Shown: piece after piece, positions 6,620-12,737 of the stretch | Layout: every line of letters begins with the position of its first letter | Position numbering within the stretch: the first letter of the stretch is position 1 | Assembly: GCA_964538565.1 (NCBI GenBank) | Contig: CAZIGW010000038.1 | Coordinates: 1-12,737, forward strand | Reading direction: 5' to 3' | Length of the DNA: 12,737 nt | DNA from: CAYVBN01 sp964538565 | Lineage (GTDB): Bacteria; Pseudomonadota; Alphaproteobacteria; Rhizobiales; Xanthobacteraceae | Translations under genes and position numbers: made by a program | Notes under the pieces: model-generated | The model's input: the letters and a program-made list of their open reading frames with translations, nothing else | The model's database searches: none | Told to the model about the DNA's origin: nothing

Positions 6620-7699
6620 ATGAGCTGGCTCGGCCGCCTGACCGGAAGCGCCCGGGAAAAACCCAAGACCAGGAAAATCAACCTCGCGCTGCAGGGCGGC
6701 GGCGCGCACGGCGCCTTCACCTGGGGGGTGCTCGATCAACTGCTGCAGGACGGCCGGCTGACCATCGAGGGCATCTCGGGCACCTCGGCGGGCGCGGTCA
6801 ACGCCATCATGCTGGCGGACGGGCTGGCGCGCGGCGGGCCGCACGAGGCGCAGAAGCGCCTCGCCGAGTTCTGGCGCGCCGCGAGCATCGGCGGCAACCT
6901 GCCGACGGTGCAGCGCGCCGTCATCGAGCGCCTGTTCTCGTTCATGCCGATGGAAGGCTCGCCCGTGCAGGCGTGGTTCAGCGCGCTGTCGCGGTTTCTC
7001 TCGCCCTACGACGTCAATCCGCTCAACATCAACCCGCTGAAGGAGCTGATCGAGCGCTTCGTCGACTTCGAGGCGGTGCGTAAGTGTCCGGACCTGCAGC
7101 TCTTCGTCTCCGCCACCAACGTCCACACCGGGCGGCTGCGCATCTTCTCGCGCGAGAAGATCACCGCCGACGTGATCATGGCCTCGGCCTGCCTGCCGCT
7201 GCTCTTCCGCGCGGTCGAGATCGACGGCGTGCCCTATTGGGACGGCGGCTACCTCGGAAATCCGGTGATCTTTCCGTTCTTCCGCACGACCCAGACCGAG
7301 GACGTGCTGATCGTGCAGATCAACCCGCTCTCGCGCCATACGACGCCGATGTCGTCGCAGGAGATCATGAACCGGATCAACGAGATCACGTTCAATTCCT
7401 CGCTCGCCTCCGAATTCCGCGCGATCGATTTCGTGATCCGGCTGATCGACCAGGGACGGCTGCCGCGCGGCACCAAGCCCGGCGAATACCGCCGCATCAA
7501 CGTGCACCGCATCGTGCTCGACCGCGAAGGCAAGACCTTCAACGCCGAGACCAAGCTATCGACCGACTACGACTTCTTCGAGCTCCTGCACACCATCGGC
7601 AAGCGCGCGGCCCGCCGCTTCCTCGACGCGCACTTCGACGACATCGGCGTGCGCGGCACGGTCGACCTGCAGGCCGAGGCGAGCGCCGAGTGGGCGTGA
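6620..7699 (+). CDS. Patatin-like phospholipase family protein
   Basis: Encodes 359 residues, a serine acyl hydrolase of the patatin fold using a Ser-Asp dyad. The oxyanion-hole motif QGGGAHGAF is at 25-33, the nucleophile motif GTSAG at 54-58 (Ser56), and the catalytic Asp motif WDGGYLGNP at 207-215 (Asp208). The MASACLPLLFRAVEIDG stretch (187-203) before it is typical. There is no signal peptide or strong membrane helix, so it is probably cytosolic or peripheral. The C-terminal 140 residues lack a recognised domain. The substrate could be phospholipid, a neutral lipid or, given the dehydrogenase next door, polyhydroxyalkanoate granule material; only the hydrolase fold is secure. The Shine-Dalgarno sequence is weak (GAGACG). 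Confidence 0.93.
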   Translation: MSWLGRLTGSAREKPKTRKINLALQGGGAHGAFTWGVLDQLLQDGRLTIEGISGTSAGAVNAIMLADGLARGGPHEAQKRLAEFWRAASIGGNLPTVQRAVIERLFSFMPMEGSPVQAWFSALSRFLSPYDVNPLNINPLKELIERFVDFEAVRKCPDLQLFVSATNVHTGRLRIFSREKITADVIMASACLPLLFRAVEIDGVPYWDGGYLGNPVIFPFFRTTQTEDVLIVQINPLSRHTTPMSSQEIMNRINEITFNSSLASEFRAIDFVIRLIDQGRLPRGTKPGEYRRINVHRIVLDREGKTFNAETKLSTDYDFFELLHTIGKRAARRFLDAHFDDIGVRGTVDLQAEASAEWA

Positions 7700-7757
7700 G
7701 GCGTCGGGCCGCTGCGCCGCCTCGCCAGCCCGCCGCGCGCGGATGTAGACTTCACGC

Positions 7758-8318
7758 ATGACCGAACAGACGCCCCTCGTGCGCGCCGAGGTCGGCCCGG
7801 CGCAGCTCGACGTTATCGTCGCCGACATCACGACGCTTGTCGTCGACGCGATCGTCAACGCGGCGAACCGCACCCTGCTCGGCGGCGGCGGGGTCGATGG
7901 CGCCATTCATCGCGCCGCCGGGCCCGAATTGCTCGCCGCCTGCCGCGAGCTCGGCGGCTGCGACACCGGATCGGCGAAGATCACGCCCGGATTCCGGCTC
8001 GAGGCGGAGCACGTCATTCACGCGGTCGGACCGGTGTGGCGCGGCGGCGGGCACGGCGAGGACGAGCTGCTCGTTTCGTGCTACCGCACGGCGCTTGCGC
8101 TCGCCCGCGAGCACCGGCTCCGATCGATCGCTTTCCCGGCGATCTCGACCGGCGTCTACGGCTTTCCGGCCGACCGCGCCGCGCGCGTCGCGGTCGGGAC
8201 CGTGGTGTCCGAAGTTTCCGCCGATCCGCGGACGCTTGCGCGCGTCGTCTTCTGCTGTTTCGCGCCGCGCTCGGCCGAACACCACCGCGAGGCCTTCGCC
8301 GAGCTCGGCCTGATCTGA
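7758..8318 (+). CDS. Macrodomain protein, likely O-acetyl-ADP-ribose deacetylase
   Basis: Encodes 186 residues forming one macrodomain of the MacroD/YmdB type, which hydrolyses O-acetyl-ADP-ribose and removes ADP-ribose from acidic side chains. Key motifs are intact: VADIT (21-25), DAIVNAANRTLLGGGGVDGA (30-49) with the catalytic-loop Asn37 and Asp47, IHRAAG (50-55), and the phosphate-binding loop STGVYGFP (130-137). Length is close to E. coli YmdB (about 177). It starts 58 bp after the patatin gene on the same strand, without a strong Shine-Dalgarno sequence, so co-transcription is possible. It is not next to an ADP-ribosyltransferase or sirtuin in this window, so a toxin-antitoxin role is not indicated. 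Its stop is 10 bp from the convergent decarboxylase-family gene. Confidence 0.93.
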   Translation: MTEQTPLVRAEVGPAQLDVIVADITTLVVDAIVNAANRTLLGGGGVDGAIHRAAGPELLAACRELGGCDTGSAKITPGFRLEAEHVIHAVGPVWRGGGHGEDELLVSCYRTALALAREHRLRSIAFPAISTGVYGFPADRAARVAVGTVVSEVSADPRTLARVVFCCFAPRSAEHHREAFAELGLI

Positions 8319-8328
8319 GGCGGCGCGA

Positions 8329-8709
8329 TCAGCCACCCTTCTGTTCGGCGAACACCTCGCGCGCGATGCGAAACGCGTCGACCGCCGTCGGCACGCCGGC
8401 ATAGATCGCGACCTGCAGGAACACCTCGCGGATCTCTTCCTTGGTGACGCCGTTGCGCAACGCGCCCATGACGTGGGTCTTGAGTTCGTGCCGGCGGTTG
8501 AGCGCGCCGAGCATCGCCAGGTTGAGCAGGCTGCGGGTCTTGAGCGGCAGTCCTTCGCGGCCCCACACCGCGCCCCAGCAGTATTCGGTCAGAAGCTCCT
8601 GCAGCGGCCGGCTGAACTCGTCGGCGTTCTTGAGCGCCGCATCCACATACTCCTTGCCGAGCACCGTGCGGCGGATCTCGAGCCCGCGGTCGTAGGTCGT
8701 CTTGTCCAT
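8329..8709 (-). CDS. Carboxymuconolactone decarboxylase-family protein (PcaC-like)
   Basis: Encodes 126 residues, close to the length of PcaC, which decarboxylates 4-carboxymuconolactone in the beta-ketoadipate pathway. The family pattern is clear: EYCWGAVWGREGLPLKTRSL (42-61), RRHELKTHVMGALRNGVT (72-89) and EEIREVFLQVAIYAGVPTA (91-109). The start at 8709 is preferred over one at 8760 because AAAGGA lies about 8 bases upstream and the product begins as PcaC-like proteins do. No other pca genes (pcaBDGH) are nearby, so the protein may act on another substrate; the symbol pcaC is withheld. Divergent from marR, with a shared AT-rich control region. Confidence 0.85.
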   Translation of the reverse strand: MDKTTYDRGLEIRRTVLGKEYVDAALKNADEFSRPLQELLTEYCWGAVWGREGLPLKTRSLLNLAMLGALNRRHELKTHVMGALRNGVTKEEIREVFLQVAIYAGVPTAVDAFRIAREVFAEQKGG

Positions 8710-8829
8710 CGTGCGTTCCTTTCCCTGGCCCCAATGGAGAGCGCCGAAACCTTGCCCCATCGACGGCGCGGCGTCACCGCGCGTGCCAATGGCCGGGCGG
8801 GCACGTTCGAGCTGCCGCTACGCCATGTC

Positions 8830-8858
8830 TTGAAACTTATTATAAGCAACCTTATTAT
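8830..8858 (+). promoter_or_regulatory. Sigma70-type promoter of the marR-emrAB operon
   Basis: TTGAAA (8830-8835) and TATTAT (8853-8858) are each one mismatch from the -35 and -10 consensus and are separated by exactly 17 bases. Transcription would begin about 8865, giving a short leader of roughly 15 bases. GAGG (8871-8874) lies 5 bases before the marR ATG (8880). This AT-rich block stands out sharply from the GC-rich surroundings. Confidence 0.75.
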
Positions 8859-8859
8859 A
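8836..8859. promoter_or_regulatory. Likely MarR operator: palindrome plus direct repeat
   Basis: CTTATTATAAG (8836-8846) is a perfect 5-1-5 palindrome immediately downstream of the -35. CTTATTATA (8851-8859) repeats its left part 15 bp later and covers the -10. A dimeric winged-helix repressor bound here would block RNA polymerase. MarR regulators typically bind AT-rich palindromes in their own promoters, so the adjacent MarR protein is the natural candidate. The sequence and spacing are observed; the identity of the binder is inferred. Confidence 0.6.
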
Positions 8860-8866
8860 TGGTCAG
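8839..8866 (-). promoter_or_regulatory. Possible divergent promoter for the decarboxylase-family gene
   Basis: On the minus strand CTGACC (8861-8866) and a perfect TATAAT (8839-8844) are spaced by 16 bases. Transcription would start near 8832 and give a leader of about 123 bases to the ATG at 8709. It overlaps the marR operator, so both directions could be controlled together. The -35 matches only four of six positions and the -10 hexamer arises partly from the palindrome, so this is tentative. Confidence 0.35.
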
Positions 8867-8879
8867 CTAAGAGGTTGCC

Positions 8880-9347
8880 ATGCTCCAGATCAGCCCTCGA
8901 CGGGAACTTGCTTTTCTTATCAAGGACTTGGCCCGGATGACCCGCACCTACGCGGACCAGCAGGCCGCCCAGTTCGGCATGAGCTACGCCCAATGGGCGG
9001 TGCTGTCGCGCCTGTCGCGGGCCGAGGGCCTGAAGCAGTCGGAACTCGCCGACGTGCTCGACATCCAGCCGATCACGCTGACCCGGCTGGTCGACCGGCT
9101 CTGCGAGAACGGCCTGATCGAGCGCCGCGCCGATCCGGCGGATCGTCGCGCCAAGCGCCTGTTTCTGACCCCGGCGGCGCGGCCGGTGGTCGAGCGGCTC
9201 GGTGCGCTGTCCGAGGAACTCACGGCGACGATCTTCCGTGGGATCGAGCCCGCCGACGTCTCGCTGATCATCGCGCGGCTCACGATCGCCAAGGAAAACC
9301 TGCGCAACGAAATCCAGAAGAAGACGGCCGTCGCGGTCGCCCAGTGA
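8880..9347 (+). CDS. MarR-family transcriptional regulator
   Basis: Encodes 155 residues, the normal MarR length. The winged helix-turn-helix spans about residues 35-100: MSYAQWAVLSRLSRAEGLKQ, then SELADVLDIQPITLTRLVDR as the recognition region, and the wing NGLIERRADPADRRAKRLFLT with the characteristic DxxDRR (85-90). Flanking helices (1-30 and 105-150) would form the dimer interface. It is the first gene of an operon with an EmrA/EmrB-type pump, starting 5 bp before the next gene, so it most likely represses its own operon and is relieved by a pump substrate. The inducing ligand cannot be read from the sequence. Confidence 0.95.
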   Translation: MLQISPRRELAFLIKDLARMTRTYADQQAAQFGMSYAQWAVLSRLSRAEGLKQSELADVLDIQPITLTRLVDRLCENGLIERRADPADRRAKRLFLTPAARPVVERLGALSEELTATIFRGIEPADVSLIIARLTIAKENLRNEIQKKTAVAVAQ

Positions 9348-9352
9348 GAGCC

Positions 9353-10510
9353 ATGCCCGAACCCGTTTCGAAGTCCGATCCGAACCTGAAGGTCGTCCCG
9401 CCAGCCCCGGCGGCCGAGCGTGCGTCCGTGATGCGCGGCATCCCACGCGGGCGGCTGCGATTCGTCCTGCTCGTGATTCTTCCGCTGCTCGCGCTCGCGG
9501 GCGGAACCGCGTTCTATCTGTCCGGTGGACGCTACATCTCGACCGACAACGCCTACGTGGGCGCGCAGAAGGTGCTGATCACCCCGGACATCTCCGGCAA
9601 GGTCAGCCGCGTCCTGGTGCGCGAGGGCCAGCACGTCTCGCCCGGCGATGAGCTGTTCGAGATCGACCCGCAGCCGTTCCGGCTCGCCGTCATGCAGGCG
9701 CAGGCCAAGCTCGCCTCGGTGCGGACCGACTTCGCCAACCTGAAGACCAACCTGAAGTCGCTGACGACGCTCGCCGACCTCGCGCAGAAGAACGTCGAGA
9801 TCAAGAAGCGCGACGTCGACCGCAAGACGACGCTAGCCGCCTCGCGCACAGGTTCGCAGGCCGACGTCGACACCGCCGCGGGCGCGATGGTGGCGGCCGA
9901 GCTGCAAAACCAGCTGGCCAGGCAGCAGCGCGACGACACGCTCAACCAGCTGCTCGGCGATCCCGACCTGCCGATCGAGAAGTTCCCGCCCTACATCCAG
10001 GCCAAGGCGGCGCTCGACCAGGCGCAGCGCGACCTCGACCACACGGTGCTGCGCGCACCGATCGCCGGCACGGCGACGCACGTCGACAACATCCAGCTCG
10101 GCCGCTTCGTGACCGCCGGCAGCCCGGTGTTCAGCGTGATCGACGATTCCGCGCCCTGGGTCGACGCCAATCCGAAGGAAACCGACATCACCTACCTGCG
10201 CGTCGGCCAGCCGGCGACCGTGACGGTCGACACCTTCCCGGATCACGTCTTCCACGGCCACGTCGCCGCGGTGAGCCCGGGCACCGGCGCGCAGTTCGCG
10301 ATCCTGCCGCCGCAGAACGCCAGCGGAAACTGGGTCAAGGTCGTGCAGCGGGTGCCGGTGCGCATCGTGTACGACAAGGACGAGGAGGTCGAGCGCCTGC
10401 GCGCCGGGATGAGCGCCACGATCGAGATCGACACCGGACACCACCGCTCGCTGCTGACGCTGTTCGGCCTCGGCAAACCGGCGCTGGCCGCGGAGGGAGG
10501 CGGGCGGTGA
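9353..10510 (+). CDS. emrA: HlyD/EmrA-family membrane-fusion (periplasmic adaptor) protein
   Basis: Encodes 385 residues. Such adaptors are anchored in the inner membrane and link an MFS pump to an outer-membrane channel. One transmembrane helix lies at about 36-56. The first half of the biotinyl-lipoyl domain follows (STDNAYVGAQKVLITPDISG, 63-82; REGQHVSPGDELFEIDP, 90-106), then a coiled-coil hairpin at about 110-230, the second lipoyl half (LRAPIAGT, 233-240), and a beta-barrel with GAQFAILPPQNASGNWVKVV (312-331), a signature of EmrA. The ATG at 9353 follows the marR stop by 5 bp with GAGAG upstream. The frame is open further upstream, but that stretch overlaps marR. Its TGA overlaps the start of emrB by 4 bp (GTGA). 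Confidence 0.94.
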   Translation: MPEPVSKSDPNLKVVPPAPAAERASVMRGIPRGRLRFVLLVILPLLALAGGTAFYLSGGRYISTDNAYVGAQKVLITPDISGKVSRVLVREGQHVSPGDELFEIDPQPFRLAVMQAQAKLASVRTDFANLKTNLKSLTTLADLAQKNVEIKKRDVDRKTTLAASRTGSQADVDTAAGAMVAAELQNQLARQQRDDTLNQLLGDPDLPIEKFPPYIQAKAALDQAQRDLDHTVLRAPIAGTATHVDNIQLGRFVTAGSPVFSVIDDSAPWVDANPKETDITYLRVGQPATVTVDTFPDHVFHGHVAAVSPGTGAQFAILPPQNASGNWVKVVQRVPVRIVYDKDEEVERLRAGMSATIEIDTGHHRSLLTLFGLGKPALAAEGGGR

Positions 10511-12060
10511 ATGCGGCGCCGGCAGTTTCTATGTCGCCGGGATTTCGGCGCGCCGCGCTGACGGTCTGCGCCATGACGGCGACCATCATGCAGGCGCTCG
10601 ACACCACGATCGCCAACGTGGCGCTGCCCTACATGCAGGGCAGCCTCTCGGCGTCGCTCGACCAGATCAATTGGGTGCTGACCTCCTACATCGTGGCCGC
10701 CGCCATCATGACGGCTCCGGTCGGCTGGCTTGCCGACCGCTTCGGCCGCAAGAAGCTGTTCGTCGTGTGCGCCGCCGGGTTCACGTTCGCCTCGCTACTG
10801 TGCGGGGTGTCGCAGAACATAACCCAGATGGTGATGTTTCGCCTGATGCAGGGCATGTTCGGCGCCGCCCTCGTGCCGTTGTCGCAGGCCGTGATGCTCG
10901 ATTCGTATCCGCCCGAGCGGCGCGGCTCCGCCATGGCGATCTGGGGCATCGGCGTGATGCTCGGACCCATCATGGGCCCGACGCTGGGCGGCTGGCTCAC
11001 CGACAACTACAGCTGGCACTGGGTGTTTCTCGTCAATCTGCCGGTCGGCATCGTCACGGTGGCCGGGCTCACGGTGTTCATGGAGGAATCGAAACAGGAG
11101 GCGCACCTGCGCTTCGACTGGTTCGGGTTTCTCTCGCTCGCCGTTGGCATCGGCGCCATGCAGGTGATGCTCGACCGCGGCGAGCAGGTCGGCTGGTTCG
11201 ATTCGCCCGAAATCATCGTCGAGACGATCATCTCGGCGGTCGGCTTCTACTATTTCTTCGCCCATTCGCTCACCACCGACAATCCGTTCGTGCGCTTCGA
11301 ATTGTTCAAGGATCGAAATTTCGCCGGCGGCTGCGTGTTCATGGTGGTGATCGGCGTCGTGCTGTTCGGCACGATGGCGCTCGTCACCCCGTTCATGCAG
11401 AACCTGCTCGGCTATCCGATCCTGACCGCCGGCTGGCTGCTCGGCTCGCGCGGTGTCGGCACGCTGTTCGCCATGATGGCGGTCGGCCGCCTCTTGCAGC
11501 TCACCGAGGCGCGCAACCTCATCTTCGTCGGCCTGATGATCACGGTCGGCACGCTCTACGAGATGACCGGGTTCACGCTCGACACCTCGGCGCACACCAT
11601 CGTCGTCGCCGGCATCCTGCAGGGCGTCGGCCTCGGGCTCGTGTTCGTGCCGCTCAGCACCGTCGCGTTCATGACCCTGCCCGGCCATCTGCGCACCAGC
11701 GGCACCGCGATCCTCACGCTGGTGCGCAACATCGGCAGCTCGGTCGGCATCTCGATGGTGATCGCCAATCTGACCAACAAGACGACCCTGATGCACGCGC
11801 GGCTCGCCGAATACGTGACGCCGTTCAACGACGCCCTTCAGGCGCCCGACGTCGCCGCGCATCTCAACATGCATACCGACACCGGCCGCGCCCTGCTCGA
11901 CGAGATGATGACGCAGCAGGCCTCGGTGATCGCCTACGCCAACGACTTCAAGCTCCTGATGGTGCTCACGCTGGTGATGGTGCCGTTCGTGCTCGGCATC
12001 GGCTCCTCGCGCACGCAGCGCCCGGGCGCCCGCTCGGCCGAGCCGGCCGTCATCGAATAG
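10507..12060 (+). CDS. emrB: DHA2-family MFS multidrug efflux pump, EmrB type
   Basis: Encodes 517 residues with the 14-helix layout of the DHA2 drug:H+ antiporter family in the inner membrane. Visible motifs are LDTTIANVALP in helix 1 (31-41, Asp32), motif A GWLADRFGRKKLF between helices 2 and 3 (73-85), FRLMQGMFGAALVPLSQA in helix 4, and motif C GPIMGPTLGG in helix 5 (153-162). A periplasmic segment rich in Asp and His (about 440-480) precedes the last helix. The start is GTG at 10507, overlapping the emrA stop by 4 bp with GGAGG just upstream, which indicates translational coupling. No outer-membrane factor gene follows; the operon ends 15 bp from the convergent CoA-transferase gene. Confidence 0.95.
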   Translation: MNAAPAVSMSPGFRRAALTVCAMTATIMQALDTTIANVALPYMQGSLSASLDQINWVLTSYIVAAAIMTAPVGWLADRFGRKKLFVVCAAGFTFASLLCGVSQNITQMVMFRLMQGMFGAALVPLSQAVMLDSYPPERRGSAMAIWGIGVMLGPIMGPTLGGWLTDNYSWHWVFLVNLPVGIVTVAGLTVFMEESKQEAHLRFDWFGFLSLAVGIGAMQVMLDRGEQVGWFDSPEIIVETIISAVGFYYFFAHSLTTDNPFVRFELFKDRNFAGGCVFMVVIGVVLFGTMALVTPFMQNLLGYPILTAGWLLGSRGVGTLFAMMAVGRLLQLTEARNLIFVGLMITVGTLYEMTGFTLDTSAHTIVVAGILQGVGLGLVFVPLSTVAFMTLPGHLRTSGTAILTLVRNIGSSVGISMVIANLTNKTTLMHARLAEYVTPFNDALQAPDVAAHLNMHTDTGRALLDEMMTQQASVIAYANDFKLLMVLTLVMVPFVLGIGSSRTQRPGARSAEPAVIE

Positions 12061-12075
12061 GCACGGCGCGCCGCC

Positions 12076-12737
12076 TCAGCGTACGGGGACGGCCGAGAAT
12101 TCTGCCCGTACCTTTTCCGTGTGCTCGCCGAGCGCCGGCACCGGGCCGTAGCGGCGCCCCTCGCGCCGGATGGCGGGGGCCGGATAGGACACCGGCCCCG
12201 ACGGGCTTCCGACCGTGATGCGCCGCAGGTGCGGATGGCGAGCGAGCAGCGCCGGGTCGTTGACGCGGGCGAAGGCGATGTCGGCGGCGGCAAGCTTCGC
12301 CATCAGCTCTTCGACGTCGAGTGCGCCGAACACCGATTGCACCCGCGCGTCGGTCCGGGCGCGATGCTTCACCCGCTCGACATTGGTGGCGAAATCCGGA
12401 TCGACGGCCAGCGCCTTGTCGCCGAGCACGCGTTCGGCAAACACGCGCCATTCGCGGTCGCTCTGGATCGAGATCAGGACGTCGGCGCCGTCGCGGCTGC
12501 CGAACACGCCGTAGGGCGCGATCGTCGGATGCGCGAGACCGAGCCGCTGCGGCGGCTTGCCGCCTTCGGTCTGCAGCAGCGGCACCGTCATCCAGTCGGC
12601 GATCGCGTCGAACATGGAAACGGAGAGCGCCGCGCCCTGGCCGCTGCGGCCGCGCGCGATCAGCGCTTCGAGGATCGCCTGATAGGCGTTCATGCCGGTG
12701 GCGTTGTCGACTACGGAGACGCCGACGCGCGAGGCGG
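12076..12737 (-). CDS. CaiB/BaiF (class III) CoA-transferase, C-terminal part
   Basis: Partial gene running off the right edge: 219 C-terminal residues are visible and roughly 165 N-terminal residues lie outside. Class III enzymes move CoA between carboxylic acids. The frame is continuous above the internal Met at 12693. VVDNATGMNAYQAILEAL aligns with the GDSNTGM segment of formyl-CoA transferase, so the Asp encoded at 12706-12708 is probably the catalytic aspartate. Following it are ALIARGRSGQGAALSVSMFD, the family core ending in the SMFDA helix, and a C-terminal half with FATNVERVKHR and the LAAADIAFARVNDP segment. The substrate (for example itaconate, mesaconate or succinyl derivatives) cannot be decided. 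Convergent with emrB. Confidence 0.9.
   Translation of the reverse strand, partial: ASRVGVSVVDNATGMNAYQAILEALIARGRSGQGAALSVSMFDAIADWMTVPLLQTEGGKPPQRLGLAHPTIAPYGVFGSRDGADVLISIQSDREWRVFAERVLGDKALAVDPDFATNVERVKHRARTDARVQSVFGALDVEELMAKLAAADIAFARVNDPALLARHPHLRRITVGSPSGPVSYPAPAIRREGRRYGPVPALGEHTEKVRAEFSAVPVR

Noticed and set aside
7758..8318. Macrodomain considered as the antitoxin of a DarTG-like toxin-antitoxin pair
   Set aside because: No DarT-type ADP-ribosyltransferase is adjacent, and the protein is a single short macrodomain of the YmdB type.
8782..8805. CGTGCC/GGCACG inverted repeat in the marR upstream region
   Set aside because: Short half-sites, upstream of both promoter elements, in background composition; the AT-rich palindrome is a far better operator candidate.
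10671..12218. Long forward open frame inside emrB
   Set aside because: It is a frame-shifted shadow of emrB with extreme Arg/His content.
1..12737. CRISPR arrays, tRNA or rRNA genes, insertion sequences and attachment sites
   Set aside because: No spaced identical repeats, tRNA-like cloverleaf, transposase or integrase motifs were found on reading either strand.

Overview
The window reads as an ordinary chromosomal stretch of a high-GC alphaproteobacterium, most likely in the order Hyphomicrobiales (Rhizobiales). The basis is the high GC content, the style of the proteins, the rpmF/mtgA pair, a BdhA-type 3-hydroxybutyrate dehydrogenase pointing to polyhydroxybutyrate (PHB) metabolism, and a palindromic intergenic element resembling those scattered through rhizobial and Bradyrhizobium-like genomes. 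Genus cannot be fixed from the sequence alone. I see no rRNA, tRNA, transposase, integrase, CRISPR array or phage gene.

Layout. 1-164: unresolved left edge, perhaps the tail of a rightward gene. 165-1810 (minus strand): a small four-helix membrane protein, ribosomal protein L32 (rpmF), and monofunctional peptidoglycan glycosyltransferase (mtgA). 1957-2634 (plus): a DUF1345 membrane protein, divergent from mtgA and convergent with ispG. A perfect 10-bp palindromic repeat lies between its end and ispG. 2701-5463 (minus): ispG of the MEP isoprenoid pathway, an EamA/DMT-type exporter, and a Zur-type Fur-family zinc regulator just upstream of the exporter. 5464-5739: divergent regulatory region. 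5740-8318 (plus): 3-hydroxybutyrate dehydrogenase, a patatin-like lipase and a macrodomain hydrolase. 8329-8709 (minus): a carboxymuconolactone decarboxylase-family protein. 8880-12060 (plus): a compact operon of a MarR regulator, an EmrA-type membrane-fusion protein and an EmrB-type MFS pump. 12076-12737 (minus): the C-terminal half of a CaiB/BaiF (class III) CoA-transferase that runs off the right edge.

How the genes fit together. The clearest regulatory unit is marR-emrA-emrB: gene spacing is 5 bp and then a 4-bp overlap, and a strong AT-rich promoter sits inside a pair of repeated CTTATTATA elements that look like a MarR operator. The same AT-rich block could also drive the divergent decarboxylase-family gene. 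The dehydrogenase/patatin pair plausibly serves PHB or lipid turnover, and a CTGCAG-centred motif upstream resembles PhaR-type sites. The zur/exporter pair is probably co-transcribed. No new defence or mobile system is visible; the findings below are regulatory and gene-context observations of modest interest.
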